Notes: generated by a model not told the origin, from the sequence alone. 64,000 nucleotides of DNA from Segatella copri DSM 18205 (GCF_025151535.1 NZ_CP102288.1:2365501-2429500); one strand, 5' to 3'; shown: positions 49,316 through 59,624, numbered from the stretch's first letter. Numbers and translations are program-made.

Positions 49316-52138
49316 TTACTTCTCGTTCTTCACTGCCTTCATGATAATCTCGAAATGATTACCACTCTTCAGGATGACATTCTTCAGGAAGTCTGAAATC
49401 TCAGATGCCTTCAGATTCTTCACCATCTCCTTGTAATCGCTATGAGTATCAACACCCATACGCTCGTATGTGCTCAACGCACCAAGCCAATAACCATTGG
49501 TTTTTTCGCTAACAGCAGCCTGCTTCAGGAGGATCTCCTTCACCTTCTGAAGGTCTTCTGCATTTGGCTGGGCCACGGTCTCTTCCATACCCTTGAAGAA
49601 GTAAGGAATAGCGATATCCGACTTCTCTGGGTTCAACTGAGCCACGGCAGAAATAGAGATGGCAGCCTTGTTATCATAATCGCGAAGCAAACCATAGTTT
49701 GCTCCTGCATGATAAGCAGCGCTGAGTTCCTCACGGATAGTACGCAAATACTTCATCTCCAAAAGGCGGGCTGAAACATCAGCAAGAACCATATACTGCA
49801 AGGTGAATGGAGCCTTGGTATACCAGATCTCTGTTGCCTGGTTCTGTGGATTCTCCATTGCCTTGGTAAAGACATTGCTTACCTTACCATTAGCATAAGG
49901 AATCTGCTTGTTCTTAAGCTTGAAGCCCTTGTTTGGCAGACTGGCGATATACTGCTCGATGAGTGGGAGGAGAGTCTTCTCATCATAGTTACCTACGAAA
50001 TAGAAGGTGAAGTCCTTGGCATTGCCGTAGAACTGCTTACCAATCTCCAGGATACGGTCGTAGTTGATATCTTTTATATCGCTTGCCTCTGGCACACGGG
50101 CAAGTTTGCTACCCAAATAGAGGGTGCTCTGAACAGAATCCTGATATACGAGGCTTGGGTTGTTGCTCTTGTTGGCAAGAACAGTAGCCATCATGCTCTT
50201 CATATTGTCGAAGCTCTTCTGGTCCTTGCTTACTGCGGTCATCTTGAGATAGATGAGCTGCATCAGGGTTTCGATATCCTTAGGAGTAGAATTACCCTTC
50301 AAACCATGATTGAAAGGACTCAAGGTGAACGAAACACCAGCCTGCTTACCTGCCAAAGCCTTATCAAGCTCATTGCTTGAGAAATCGCCAAGACCACTAG
50401 CATCGAGCACATCTGCTGCAAATGCAGCATTCAGGAAGTCTTCCTTGCCGAAAGTAGAATAACCCACATTGGCTGAAGCTGCGAAAGCAATCTCATTGTC
50501 CTTGAAATCAGTCTTCTTCAATACCACCTTAGCGCCATTAGAAAGAGTCAACTCCTTGAAGCCCAACTTCTTATTCTCAACAGTCTTCTTAATCTTACCA
50601 GCCTTAGGAGCCTGAGCGATGAGAGGTTCCTGCTTAACATTATCCACATAAGCCTCGAGCTTCTCAGCACGTACCTGCTTTACGATGGCAGAGAGTTCCT
50701 GCTCGGTAGGATAAACGGCACCAGCCTGCTCGCGCATCATTACCAATGATACAAGGTTAGTATCGCTCTGGCAAACCAACTGCTTGGCATAGCTGTTGAT
50801 AACCTCAAGAGGCAAGTTTGGAACTACCATCTTCCAGATCTGGCTCTCCTCTTCTACTGACGGAATAGGCTCGTTAGAAGTGAAGTTATCCACATACTGG
50901 GTGGTAAACTGCTCGTTCTTCATCTTATCCTTGTTGGCAAGCGCCTTGTCAACCTGGCTCATGAATTCATCCTTGGCACGCTGATACTCAGTAGCTGTGA
51001 AACCGAACTCATGCATACGCTGTGCCTCGCGGAGAACAGCAGCATAAGCCTCCTTAATCTTTCCTGGCTTAGCCACACCGGTAAGGGTGAAAGCATCCTT
51101 AGTGCTTGAAAGCAGGTATGAACCATCACCGGCATTTGCCTGGAGATATGGACAATCTGGCTCCAATGCCTTCTCAGCATAACGGGCAGCAATCATAGAA
51201 GAAATCACGTTATCCATGTATCCCTTCAGGAGATAGCTCATATTGCCCTTCAGAGAATCTGGCACAGCATTGTGCTTCATATAAACCTGGAAGAGATCAA
51301 CCTGCTGCTCCTTATCCTTGTCGATAACATAGATGGCAGAATCATTATCAGATACTTCTACCTTCTCAATCTTAGCGGCATTCTTAGGTACCTTGATTCC
51401 TGAGAAGAGTTCCTTAATCTTAGCTTCGATATGATTTACATCTACATCACCCACTATGATAATAGCCTGATTGTCTGGGCGATACCATTTGCGGTAGTAA
51501 GCACGGAGAGTTTCTGGCTTACAACCATCGATAACGCTCATCAAACCGATAGGGAAACGATAGCCATACTTTTCGCCCTGATAGAGTTTAGGAAGTGAAC
51601 GCTCTATCATGCGCTGCTGACCTACGATACGCATACGGTACTCATTGTGTACCACATCGCGCTCGTCATTGATGGCTTCCTTGGTAAGAGAGATACCGTT
51701 GCTCCAATCCTTGAGGATGAGCATGCATGAATCTACGGCTGTAGGGCGGGTAGTAGGTACATCGGTGAAGTAATATACGGTTTTCTCTACGCTGGTATAG
51801 GCATTGAGATTTCTACCATACTCCACGCCGATGCTCTGCAGGTAATCCTGGAGGGAATTACCTTTGAAGTGATCGGTACCGTTGAAGGCGAGGTGCTCGA
51901 GGAGGTGAGCCAAACCGCGCTGGTCATCATCCTCATTGATAGAACCCACTTTCTGTGCGATGTAGAAACTGGCTACATGCTCAGGATAACTGTTGTGACG
52001 AATGTAGTAAGTCAATCCATTATCAAGACGACCTATCTTCACATTCTTGTCTACCGGAATAGCTGGCATCTGCTGTGCCATCGCTGTACCTGTAGAAAGG
52101 AACAGCACAACTGCTGCAAAAATCTTTCTTAGTTTCAT
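49316..52138 (-). CDS. M16 family zinc peptidase (pitrilysin-like), secreted
   Basis: A 940-residue protein with signal peptide KIFAAVVLFLSTGTAMAQ and two ~450-residue M16 halves. The active half has the inverted zinc motif HLLEH (H78, E81, H82) in GLAHLLEHLAFNGTDHFKG, and the third ligand Glu is in AINDERDVVHNEYRM (about 155-165). The C-terminal half has the typical R/Y pair region (TIREELSAAYHAGANYG). It degrades peptides in the periplasm within a clam-shell chamber. A -7 box TAATTTTG (52280-52273) gives a leader of ~130 nt. It is monocistronic. Confidence 0.92.
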   Translation of the reverse strand: MKLRKIFAAVVLFLSTGTAMAQQMPAIPVDKNVKIGRLDNGLTYYIRHNSYPEHVASFYIAQKVGSINEDDDQRGLAHLLEHLAFNGTDHFKGNSLQDYLQSIGVEYGRNLNAYTSVEKTVYYFTDVPTTRPTAVDSCMLILKDWSNGISLTKEAINDERDVVHNEYRMRIVGQQRMIERSLPKLYQGEKYGYRFPIGLMSVIDGCKPETLRAYYRKWYRPDNQAIIIVGDVDVNHIEAKIKELFSGIKVPKNAAKIEKVEVSDNDSAIYVIDKDKEQQVDLFQVYMKHNAVPDSLKGNMSYLLKGYMDNVISSMIAARYAEKALEPDCPYLQANAGDGSYLLSSTKDAFTLTGVAKPGKIKEAYAAVLREAQRMHEFGFTATEYQRAKDEFMSQVDKALANKDKMKNEQFTTQYVDNFTSNEPIPSVEEESQIWKMVVPNLPLEVINSYAKQLVCQSDTNLVSLVMMREQAGAVYPTEQELSAIVKQVRAEKLEAYVDNVKQEPLIAQAPKAGKIKKTVENKKLGFKELTLSNGAKVVLKKTDFKDNEIAFAASANVGYSTFGKEDFLNAAFAADVLDASGLGDFSSNELDKALAGKQAGVSFTLSPFNHGLKGNSTPKDIETLMQLIYLKMTAVSKDQKSFDNMKSMMATVLANKSNNPSLVYQDSVQSTLYLGSKLARVPEASDIKDINYDRILEIGKQFYGNAKDFTFYFVGNYDEKTLLPLIEQYIASLPNKGFKLKNKQIPYANGKVSNVFTKAMENPQNQATEIWYTKAPFTLQYMVLADVSARLLEMKYLRTIREELSAAYHAGANYGLLRDYDNKAAISISAVAQLNPEKSDIAIPYFFKGMEETVAQPNAEDLQKVKEILLKQAAVSEKTNGYWLGALSTYERMGVDTHSDYKEMVKNLKASEISDFLKNVILKSGNHFEIIMKAVKNEK

Positions 52139-52272
52139 CTGATTTTAATTATTTATATATTTATTGTTTTCTATATCATTCTTTCTATATACCTTATTAT
52201 ATATATCATGCTACTTTACAAGTTCGCCTATATATAACGACAAAACCTGTGACATGGTTACTGTCTGCGATG

Positions 52273-52280
52273 CAAAATTA
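52273..52280 (-). promoter_or_regulatory. -7 element of the M16 peptidase gene
   Basis: TAATTTTG on the minus strand, directly after the terminator of the MATE gene; leader of ~130 AT-rich nt. Confidence 0.5.
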
Positions 52281-52285
52281 AGAAA

Positions 52286-52341
52286 AATAAAAAAGATTTG
52301 CAAACATTTTAGAGAATATCTTCCCGATGTATGCAAATCTT
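52286..52341 (-). terminator. Terminator after the MATE gene
   Basis: On the minus strand AAGATTTGCATACAT...ATGTTTGCAAATCTT, then TTTTATTTTT. Confidence 0.8.
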
Positions 52342-52376
52342 AACCTAAAACTAACATTGGAGGCAGAAAACCAATC

Positions 52377-53759
52377 CTAACCTACATGAAAACTCTTCAT
52401 CCATGAACCTCTGAAGAGGCGGATAAGGAAGAGGATTCCCCTGAATGTGAGTTCGGTAGCCATCGCTATCCATACTCCCTCCAAGCCATAGCTCTTGGAA
52501 AGCGCATAAGCCAGAGTAAGGCGCACCAGCCACATGGTACCGAGATTAATCATCGCCGGTTTCCTGGTATCGCCCGCTCCTACACAAACACAGTAGGTCA
52601 CGATGCTGGCTGCAAAGAATGGTTCAGCAAAAGCCTCGATGCGCAAACAGATGGTTCCCATCTCACGGATGCTTTCTACCGGAGAAAGAACGCCAATCAT
52701 CTCAGGAGCAAAGACATACATCACCACTCCCATCACAGCCATCACAGCCATTCCAAGTCCTACTGTCATATAAGCAAAATTCTTGCACAAACCTACTCGC
52801 CCAGCTCCATGCGTCTGTCCCACCAGAGTGGTAGCCGCATCACCAATTCCATAACCCGGCATATAGCAAAGACTCTCAGCCGTAATAGCAAAAGAATGGG
52901 AAGCAATGGCTATATTGCCAAGAGGTGCCACAATCATGGTACTCACTATCTGCGCCCCGCTCATCAATATGTTCTGTATGGCTATCGGAATGCTGATTTT
53001 ACAGGCATTATGAACATACGACCTGACCCAACGGAAACGGACATGGTCCTGACGGAGATTCAGTATCTTATTCTTGAAACCTGCAAGATAAAGATTAGGC
53101 AGAGAGATGCAGACATAAGCCATCGCCGTTCCTAAGGCAGCCCCCACAACACCCAACTTCAGGATATAGATAAACAGGTAATTGAATATCACATCGCAGA
53201 TACAGATCAATACAGCCATCACACTAGGTGTATGCATATTGCCCGCAGATTTCAGCATCATCTCGGATATATGATAAAGGAAAACGAATGGAAGTACCAG
53301 ACCGTATATCAGAAAATAGCGAGAGGAATTGGTGGCAATATCAGCACCTCCACCCAGCCAATAAGGCAGATAACCATGAATGCCGACACAGAGAAGAGAA
53401 ACAAAAATGCTGAACGCCACACCGCAAATCAGCGCATGACGAAACACCTGACGGGCATTTGCAAAATCATTAGCCCCGATAAAATGAGCCACCTGTACTG
53501 AAAAGCCAGTAGCCGCTGCACTGAGCAAGCTACCTATAAGCCAGGTAGTTGACTCAATCAATCCGATACTGGCAGAAGCCTCTGCTCCCAGATGCCCCAC
53601 CATAGAAGCATCGATGAAGAACATCATCACCGTAGAAATCTGAGCCAACATAGAAGGTATACTCAACCCTACAATAAGATTGAGTTTCTCGCGCCGATCC
53701 ATCTCCCTACCCAGGCGAATCGACTCCATCAAATAATCTGTCTTCTTGCTATAAAGCAT
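52377..53759 (-). CDS. MATE-family multidrug/sodium exporter
   Basis: A 460-residue membrane protein with 12 spans in two homologous halves of six. LNLIVGLSIPSMLAQISTVM with FFIDASMVGHLGAEASASIG is the classic MatE opening, and SIPIAIQNILMSGAQIVSTM followed by GYGIGDAATTLVGQTHGAGR is its second-half match. It exports cationic compounds in exchange for sodium or protons. In-frame Met at 53729 or 53702 are alternative starts; the first span begins well after them. It lies between the M16 and FKBP genes on the same strand, but terminators on both sides make it a single unit. Confidence 0.92.
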   Translation of the reverse strand: MLYSKKTDYLMESIRLGREMDRREKLNLIVGLSIPSMLAQISTVMMFFIDASMVGHLGAEASASIGLIESTTWLIGSLLSAAATGFSVQVAHFIGANDFANARQVFRHALICGVAFSIFVSLLCVGIHGYLPYWLGGGADIATNSSRYFLIYGLVLPFVFLYHISEMMLKSAGNMHTPSVMAVLICICDVIFNYLFIYILKLGVVGAALGTAMAYVCISLPNLYLAGFKNKILNLRQDHVRFRWVRSYVHNACKISIPIAIQNILMSGAQIVSTMIVAPLGNIAIASHSFAITAESLCYMPGYGIGDAATTLVGQTHGAGRVGLCKNFAYMTVGLGMAVMAVMGVVMYVFAPEMIGVLSPVESIREMGTICLRIEAFAEPFFAASIVTYCVCVGAGDTRKPAMINLGTMWLVRLTLAYALSKSYGLEGVWIAMATELTFRGILFLIRLFRGSWMKSFHVG

Positions 53760-53785
53760 AAATTAATTTCTCGTATATCGCTCAT

Positions 53786-53828
53786 ACAAAAAAATATGTG
53801 CATATATCATTTCAAACATATGCACATA
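53786..53828 (-). terminator. Terminator after the FKBP lipoprotein gene
   Basis: TATGTGCATA pairs with TATGCACATA; on the minus strand a run of seven T's follows. Confidence 0.8.
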
Positions 53829-53852
53829 CTTTTCTCTAAATCTTTATTCTTA

Positions 53853-54506
53853 TTATTCAGTAATCCACTTCTTGCCAGAAGCTCTCTTATAACTCTTGAG
53901 CACCATCTCAAAACGGAGCATTGAATAGCCTTGGATTGAAGAATTACCGCTCTCGCCATAAGCCAGCTGGTATGGAATGAACACCTGCCAATGGTCGCCC
54001 GGATGCATCTTGAGCAATGCTGTGGTAAAGCCATCGATAAATCCACCGGCCACACTACGGATAGGATTAGCTGTAGCTGCATCAAAAGTACCCGTAAAAC
54101 TCTGGTCGAAGACGTAACCTTCCGTATAATTCTTAGTAGGAATGAAACGACCACGATAGCTCACCTGTACCGAATCGGTAAGGATTGGAGAAGTTGTACC
54201 CTCTCCCTTCTTCAGAACATGAACGATGATATTATCGCAATCCTTATAAGTAAGGGTCACTAAATTACCATTCTGATCCTTGTTCAGAGTCGGAGTCTGG
54301 TTTTCGAACGTCCAGTTCTTATAAACGTACCAGCCGTTAGCTTCGCCCATCTTTTTGGCATAAGCCAATGTATCGGCAAAAGCCTGCTCGTTACGCTCCT
54401 GCCAGTTGGCATATTCCGAGACATTATCATCATCTTCGCTACATGATGACAGTGTGATTACTGCCATCATGAGGAAGAAGAAATATTTCAAACTCTTAAG
54501 ATTCAT
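53853..54506 (-). CDS. FKBP-type peptidyl-prolyl isomerase lipoprotein
   Basis: A 217-residue lipoprotein: signal FFFLMMAVITLSSC with Cys at 23 in LSSC, then SEDDDN. The C-terminal ~115 residues are an FKBP domain: DSVQVSYRGRFIPTKNYTEG, YVFDQSFTGTFDAATA (FDxS active-site strand), VAGGFIDGFTTALLKMHPGD (the VIPGW equivalent is varied) and WQVFIPYQLAYGESG. It assists folding at the outer or inner membrane, like GldI/FkpA-type proteins. It is 18 bp downstream of glyS and is probably co-transcribed with it. Confidence 0.9.
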   Translation of the reverse strand: MNLKSLKYFFFLMMAVITLSSCSEDDDNVSEYANWQERNEQAFADTLAYAKKMGEANGWYVYKNWTFENQTPTLNKDQNGNLVTLTYKDCDNIIVHVLKKGEGTTSPILTDSVQVSYRGRFIPTKNYTEGYVFDQSFTGTFDAATANPIRSVAGGFIDGFTTALLKMHPGDHWQVFIPYQLAYGESGNSSIQGYSMLRFEMVLKSYKRASGKKWITE

Positions 54507-54524
54507 CTAAATGTATTTGATTAA

Positions 54525-56087
54525 TTAGAAGTTCTTGATTTCCTTGCCAAGCTTCTTCAATACGCTAGTGATGCTTACGCGCTCCTCGATGATGCTGCGA
54601 AGATCTGAGATAGCTACGCGCTCCTGCTCCATGGTATCACGATAACGCAGAGTTACCTTATGATCGTTTGGAGTCTCGTGGTCTACGGTGATACAGAATG
54701 GAGTACCGATAGCATCCTGACGGCGATAACGCTTACCGATTGAATCCTTAGGATCGCCATAGTGAGTATTGAAGTGGAACTTCAGCTCGTCTACAATCTC
54801 GTGTGCCAACTCTGGCAAACCATACTTCTTATCCAATGGGAACACAGCACACTTAACAGGTGCCAAAGCCTCTGGCAAACGCAAAACAACACGTGTCTCG
54901 CCATTCTCCAGCTTCTCCTCGCAGTAAGAGTGGCACATTACGCTGAGGAACATACGGTCTACACCGATAGATGTCTCTACATCGTAAGGTACATAGCTCT
55001 CGTTCTTCTCTGGATCGAAGTACTTGATAGAACGGCCGCTGTACTTCTCGTGCTGAGAAAGGTCGAAATTGGTACGGCTGTGGATACCCTCTACCTCCTT
55101 GAAACCGAATGGCATCTTAAACTCGATGTCGGTAGCAGCATTGGCATAGTGAGCCAGCTTCTCGTGATCGTGGTAACGGTAGTTCTCATTACCCATACCG
55201 AGAGCCTCGTGCCAAGCCAGGCGAACCTTCTTCCAATATTCAAACCACTTCATCTCAGTACCAGGCTGGCAGAAGAACTGCATCTCCATCTGCTCGAACT
55301 CACGCATACGGAATACGAACTGACGGGCAACAACCTCGTTACGGAAAGCCTTACCAATCTGGCAGATACCGAATGGCAACTTCATACGGCCGGTCTTCTG
55401 AACGCTCAGGTAATCTACGAAGATACCCTGAGCTGTCTCAGGACGGAGATATACCTTGCTTGTAGCATCGCTGGCAGCACCCATCTGGGTAGAGAACATC
55501 AGGTTGAACTGGCGAACGTCTGTCCAGTTCTTGGTACCGCTGATAGGGCAAACAATACCCTCATCCTCGATAATCTGCTTCAGCATCTCCAGGTTAGGGC
55601 CCTGCATAGCCTCAGTATAGCGGGCATGGAGATCATCAAACTTCTTCTGGTTCTCCAGAACGCGAGGATTAGTTGCACGGAACTGAGCCTCATCAAAGCT
55701 ATCGCCGAAACGCTTCTTAGCCTTGGCAATCTCCTTGGCAATCTTCTCCTCATACTTAGCCATGTGATCCTCGATAAGCACATCGGCACGATAACGCTTC
55801 TTTGAATCGCGGTTATCAATCAATGGGTCATTGAAAGCATCTACGTGTCCAGATGCCTTCCATACTGTAGGGTGCATGAAGATAGCTGCATCGAGACCAA
55901 CAATGTTCTCGTGCAACAACACCATACTCTGCCACCAGTACTGCTTGATATTGTTTTTGAGCTCAACACCATTCTGACCATAGTCATAAACGGCAGCCAA
56001 GCCATCATAAATTTCACTACTTGGGAACACGAAGCCATATTCCTTGCAATGGCTTACAATTTTCTTAAAAACATCTTCCTGTGCCAT
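54525..56087 (-). CDS. glyS: Glycyl-tRNA synthetase (single-chain, class II)
   Basis: A 520-residue class II synthetase of the alpha2 type. GFVFPSSEIYDGLAAVYDYG is the N-terminal signature, followed by HPTVWKASGHVDAFNDPL. Motif 2 includes AFRNEVVARQFVFRMREFEQ, and motif 3 is in SIGVDRMFLSV. The anticodon-binding domain is at the end (APVKCAVFPLDKKYGLPELA; GTPFCITVDHET). It charges tRNA-Gly with glycine in an ATP-dependent reaction. It is divergent from parC, with a -7 box TATCTTTG on the minus strand at 56125-56118, and precedes the FKBP gene. Confidence 0.96.
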   Translation of the reverse strand: MAQEDVFKKIVSHCKEYGFVFPSSEIYDGLAAVYDYGQNGVELKNNIKQYWWQSMVLLHENIVGLDAAIFMHPTVWKASGHVDAFNDPLIDNRDSKKRYRADVLIEDHMAKYEEKIAKEIAKAKKRFGDSFDEAQFRATNPRVLENQKKFDDLHARYTEAMQGPNLEMLKQIIEDEGIVCPISGTKNWTDVRQFNLMFSTQMGAASDATSKVYLRPETAQGIFVDYLSVQKTGRMKLPFGICQIGKAFRNEVVARQFVFRMREFEQMEMQFFCQPGTEMKWFEYWKKVRLAWHEALGMGNENYRYHDHEKLAHYANAATDIEFKMPFGFKEVEGIHSRTNFDLSQHEKYSGRSIKYFDPEKNESYVPYDVETSIGVDRMFLSVMCHSYCEEKLENGETRVVLRLPEALAPVKCAVFPLDKKYGLPELAHEIVDELKFHFNTHYGDPKDSIGKRYRRQDAIGTPFCITVDHETPNDHKVTLRYRDTMEQERVAISDLRSIIEERVSITSVLKKLGKEIKNF

Positions 56088-56117
56088 GATTAAATCTTAT
56101 TTTTTTCAAATTTTCGG

Positions 56118-56125
56118 CAAAGATA
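56118..56125 (-). promoter_or_regulatory. -7 element of glyS
   Basis: TATCTTTG on the minus strand, 30 bp before the glyS ATG. Confidence 0.6.
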
Positions 56126-56149
56126 CTCTTTTTTCTCGAAAAATTGTTG

Positions 56150-56157
56150 TATTTTTG
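56150..56157 (+). promoter_or_regulatory. -7 element of parC
   Basis: TATTTTTG followed by CC, 35 bp before the parC ATG. Confidence 0.55.
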
Positions 56158-56192
56158 CCATAAATTAATAAAATAAGTATTAAAAGCTATAT

Positions 56193-59054
56193 ATGAGCGA
56201 CGAAATTAAAGATAAAAACGGTCTTGAAGAGGAAAAATCGCCAAATTTGGAAAATTCTTCTGCAGAATCTGAACAGGATGCTGCGGAAGATGACAACGAG
56301 GAGATTTCGACCGAGAAACATTCCGATTATAAGCCGGTGAACCGATTCGATGCTTCTGCTGTACATCACCTCAGCGGAATGTATCAGAACTGGTTCCTCG
56401 ACTATGCATCGTATGTGATCCTCGAACGTGCCGTTCCTCATATTGAGGATGGTTTGAAACCGGTACAGCGACGCATCCTCCACTCTATGAAGCGCATGGA
56501 CGACGGAAGATACAACAAGGTTGCCAATATCGTGGGACATACCATGCAGTTTCACCCTCATGGTGATGCGTCTATCGGAGATGCTTTGGTACAGATGGGA
56601 CAGAAAGACCTGCTCATCGATACGCAGGGTAACTGGGGAAACATTCTTACGGGCGACCGTGCCGCTGCTCCCCGATATATCGAGGCACGCCTCTCTAAAT
56701 TTGCTCTCGACGTGGTTTTCAATCCTAAAACCACCGACTGGCAACTCTCTTATGATGGCAGAAACAAGGAGCCTATCACGCTCCCTGCCAAATTCCCGTT
56801 GCTCCTGGCACAAGGTGCCGAGGGTATTGCCGTGGGATTGAGCAGTAAGGTTTTGCCACATAATTTCAATGAGATTTGCGATGCTGCCGTCCACTATCTC
56901 AAAGGCGAGCCATTCCAACTCTATCCCGACTTCCCTACAGGCGGTGCCATCGATGTAAGCAAATACAATGATGGACAGCGAGGGGGTGCATTGAAGGTAA
57001 GAGCCAAGATAGACAAGCTCGACAACAAGACACTCGTTATCAGCGAGATACCATTCAGCAAGACTACAGGTAGCCTCATCGATTCTATCACCAAAGCGGT
57101 AGAAAAGGGTAAGATTAAGGCACGCAAGGTAGACGATGTTACTTCAGCAAATGTTGAGATTCTTGTGCATCTGGCACCAGGTACCTCATCAGATAAAACG
57201 ATGGACGCACTCTACGCTTTCAGCGATTGCGAAATCAATATCTCGCCCAACTGCTGTGTCATCGAAGACAACAAACCTGTATTCCTCACTATCAGCGATG
57301 TGTTGCGCCACAGCGTAGACCGCACAATGGGATTGCTGCGCAAGGAACTGATGATCAGAAAGGGTGAATTGGAGGAACAGCTCTTCTTCTCTTCTCTCGA
57401 ACGGATTTTCATCGAGGAACGCATTTACAAGGAGCGAAAGTTTGAGCAGAGTAAGAGTCAGGATGAGGTTGTTGCCTTCATCGATTCTAAACTCGAACCA
57501 TTCAAGGACAAACTCTTTACTGCCGAAGTAGACGGTAAGGGTATGGTAGAATATGCCTTCCATCGGGAAATTACCCGCGAGGACATCCTCAAACTCCTGG
57601 AAATCAAGATGCAGCGAATCCTTAAATATAATAAGGATAAGGCAGACGAACTGCTGATGAAGATTAAGGCTGAACTTGCTGAGATTGAGAACGACCTGGC
57701 TCACATGACCGATGTTACCATCAACTGGTTTGAATATCTCAAGGGTAAGTATGGAAAGAACCATCCTCGCAAAACAGAAATCAGAAACTTTGATACCATT
57801 GAGGTGACTAAGGTGGTAGAGGCTAACCAGAAACTCTATATCAACCGTCAGGAAGGTTTCGTTGGTACAGGTTTGAAGAAGGATGAATTCGTATGCAACT
57901 GCTCCGACCTCGATGACATCATCATCTTTTATAAGGATGGTAAGTTTAAAGTCACCAAGGTTGCCGACAAAATATTCGTTGGCAAGAATATCCTCCATGT
58001 ACAGGTATTCAAGAAGAACGACAAGCGCACCATTTACAACTGTGTTTACCGCGACGGCAAACAAGGCGATTACTTCATCAAGCGATTCAACGTAACCGCC
58101 ATGACCCGCGACAAGTTGTATGACATCACCCAGGGTACACCTGGCAGCCGCGTTATCTATTTCACCGCCAACCCGAATGGAGAAGCTGAAATCATCAAGT
58201 GTACGATGGAGCCAGACCTGACGAAGAAGCGCCAGAGCATCTTTCTGGAGAAGGATTTCTCAGACATTCTAATCAAGGGGCGTGCTGCCAAAGGTAATCT
58301 CCTTACCAAGCGCACCATTCGCCGCATCGGTCTGAAGAGTCACGGCCACAGCACGTTAGGAGGCAGAAAGGTTTGGTTCGACCCAGACGTAAACCGCATC
58401 AACTACGATGAGAACGGCCGTTTCCTGGGCGAATTCAATGATGATGATTCTATCTTGGTAGTACTCGACAACGGTGAATTCTACATCACCAATTTCGATG
58501 TCAACAACCACTACGAGGACAACATCATCCGCTTAGAGAAATGGGATGAGCACAAGATCTGGACGGCTATCCTTTACGATGCCGACAATCAGGGATATCC
58601 ATACATCAAGCGATTCACGATGGATGCCACCAAGCGCCATCAGAATTTCATGGGAGAGAACCCTAACTGCAAGCTCATCTTGCTTACCGATACGGTTTAT
58701 CCACGCATCAAGGTTACTTATGGCGGTGTGGATGCCATCCGTTCTGCCGAAGAAATCGATGCCGAGCAGTTCATTGCGCAGAAGAGTTTCAAGGCAAAGG
58801 GTAAGCGCCTCACGACATGGAAGATTGAAAGCATCGAGGAACTGGAACCAACCCGATTCCCAGAACCTCCTTCTGAGGATAATGATGAGGAACCGGATGG
58901 TTCTGACTCAGAAAATGAAGGTGAAAACCTTGATCCAGATGCTGGCAAAAGCGAGCAACAGGTGATTGACGAACTGACCGGTCAGACCAACCTCTTCTCA
59001 GAAAAAGATTTTGAAGAAGACCAGAAGGATAAAGACTGGTTATCGAAGCAATAA
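56193..59054 (+). CDS. parC: DNA topoisomerase IV subunit A (ParC/GyrA family)
   Basis: A 953-residue subunit that breaks and rejoins DNA to decatenate chromosomes. An acidic N-terminal extension of ~50 residues precedes DYASYVILERAVPHIEDGLK and PVQRRILHSM. The quinolone region is HPHGDASIGDALVQM, with Ala where E. coli GyrA has Ser83. The active-site Tyr is Y162 in AAPRYIEARLS. The C-terminal domain (from ~530) is of the beta-pinwheel type but lacks the GyrA box QRRGGKG, supporting ParC. The tail (about 885-953) is acidic. It is divergent from glyS; the partner gene parE is not in the window. An IS has landed 27 bp after its stop. Confidence 0.92.
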   Translation: MSDEIKDKNGLEEEKSPNLENSSAESEQDAAEDDNEEISTEKHSDYKPVNRFDASAVHHLSGMYQNWFLDYASYVILERAVPHIEDGLKPVQRRILHSMKRMDDGRYNKVANIVGHTMQFHPHGDASIGDALVQMGQKDLLIDTQGNWGNILTGDRAAAPRYIEARLSKFALDVVFNPKTTDWQLSYDGRNKEPITLPAKFPLLLAQGAEGIAVGLSSKVLPHNFNEICDAAVHYLKGEPFQLYPDFPTGGAIDVSKYNDGQRGGALKVRAKIDKLDNKTLVISEIPFSKTTGSLIDSITKAVEKGKIKARKVDDVTSANVEILVHLAPGTSSDKTMDALYAFSDCEINISPNCCVIEDNKPVFLTISDVLRHSVDRTMGLLRKELMIRKGELEEQLFFSSLERIFIEERIYKERKFEQSKSQDEVVAFIDSKLEPFKDKLFTAEVDGKGMVEYAFHREITREDILKLLEIKMQRILKYNKDKADELLMKIKAELAEIENDLAHMTDVTINWFEYLKGKYGKNHPRKTEIRNFDTIEVTKVVEANQKLYINRQEGFVGTGLKKDEFVCNCSDLDDIIIFYKDGKFKVTKVADKIFVGKNILHVQVFKKNDKRTIYNCVYRDGKQGDYFIKRFNVTAMTRDKLYDITQGTPGSRVIYFTANPNGEAEIIKCTMEPDLTKKRQSIFLEKDFSDILIKGRAAKGNLLTKRTIRRIGLKSHGHSTLGGRKVWFDPDVNRINYDENGRFLGEFNDDDSILVVLDNGEFYITNFDVNNHYEDNIIRLEKWDEHKIWTAILYDADNQGYPYIKRFTMDATKRHQNFMGENPNCKLILLTDTVYPRIKVTYGGVDAIRSAEEIDAEQFIAQKSFKAKGKRLTTWKIESIEELEPTRFPEPPSEDNDEEPDGSDSENEGENLDPDAGKSEQQVIDELTGQTNLFSEKDFEEDQKDKDWLSKQ

Positions 59055-59183
59055 AAAGCGCTAAGAAAGCGCAAAAAAAAGGGCTCAGGTGCGGAAGTCC
59101 GTGGATAGCCCAGCAGACATGTAAACCAAAAGATTATCATCGCACGGTACATGTTTTCCAATAAAAAGTAGTACCTTTGCATC

Positions 59184-59624
59184 ATGGCAAAGAAGACTAC
59201 CCAATTTGACTACGAGATACTCGTACGCTACATGCTTCCAAAAGGGATGCTTGACACCTTTGAAGTTACCAATGTCGATGAAGAGTGCACTGGTCTATAC
59301 GATGAGACGAATACGGAAATCCGCATTCTTCATATCTATCTTGACGAACGTGACCTGCGCGATGATATGTGGCATGATTTGAAGCCGAATGGCTTTACTG
59401 AGCCCCGGGTGTTCAATGACTTCCCTGTGCGTGAGCACAAGGTTGCCCTTCATGTGCGCCGTCGCAGATGGCTTACGGAGGATGGGAAGAACCAACTGTT
59501 AGATACTCCTGCACTTATTGCAGACGGCACCAGCTACTCAATTGAGTTCGCTGCTTTTTTAAAAGAAATGGTTGGATACCTACCCAGTGACGGCCCAATG
59601 CGTGGCGCGATTCTTCCAGACTGA
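59184..59624 (+). CDS. IS transposase N-terminal frame (ISAon1-type N region)
   Basis: A 146-residue frame with the same blocks as 12213-12593: YMLPKGMLDTFEVTNVDEEC, HIYLDERDLRDDMWHDLKPN, GFTEPRVFNDFPVREHKVAL and HVRRRRWLTEDG. The ATG follows a -7 box (TACCTTTG, 59172-59179) by 4 bases, so the transcript is nearly leaderless. The frame crosses GCT TTT TTA AAA and ends at 59624; the catalytic frame opens at 59563. Confidence 0.87.
   Translation: MAKKTTQFDYEILVRYMLPKGMLDTFEVTNVDEECTGLYDETNTEIRILHIYLDERDLRDDMWHDLKPNGFTEPRVFNDFPVREHKVALHVRRRRWLTEDGKNQLLDTPALIADGTSYSIEFAAFLKEMVGYLPSDGPMRGAILPD

Noticed and set aside
49123..49344. 73-codon frame after the 38-residue gene with AAAGGAGG before its ATG
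   Set aside because: The frame runs through a strong terminator (49234-49278) and has no stop codon before it, so most transcripts would lack a stop; it also overlaps the end of the M16 gene.
56187..56918. Long minus-strand frame opposite parC
   Set aside because: Shadow of the parC coding frame, without recognisable domain or promoter.
59055..59081. AAGCGC...GCGC stem after parC as its terminator
   Set aside because: The stem is very short (about 4-5 bp) although an A-rich tract follows; the stronger hairpin is at 60733-60776.
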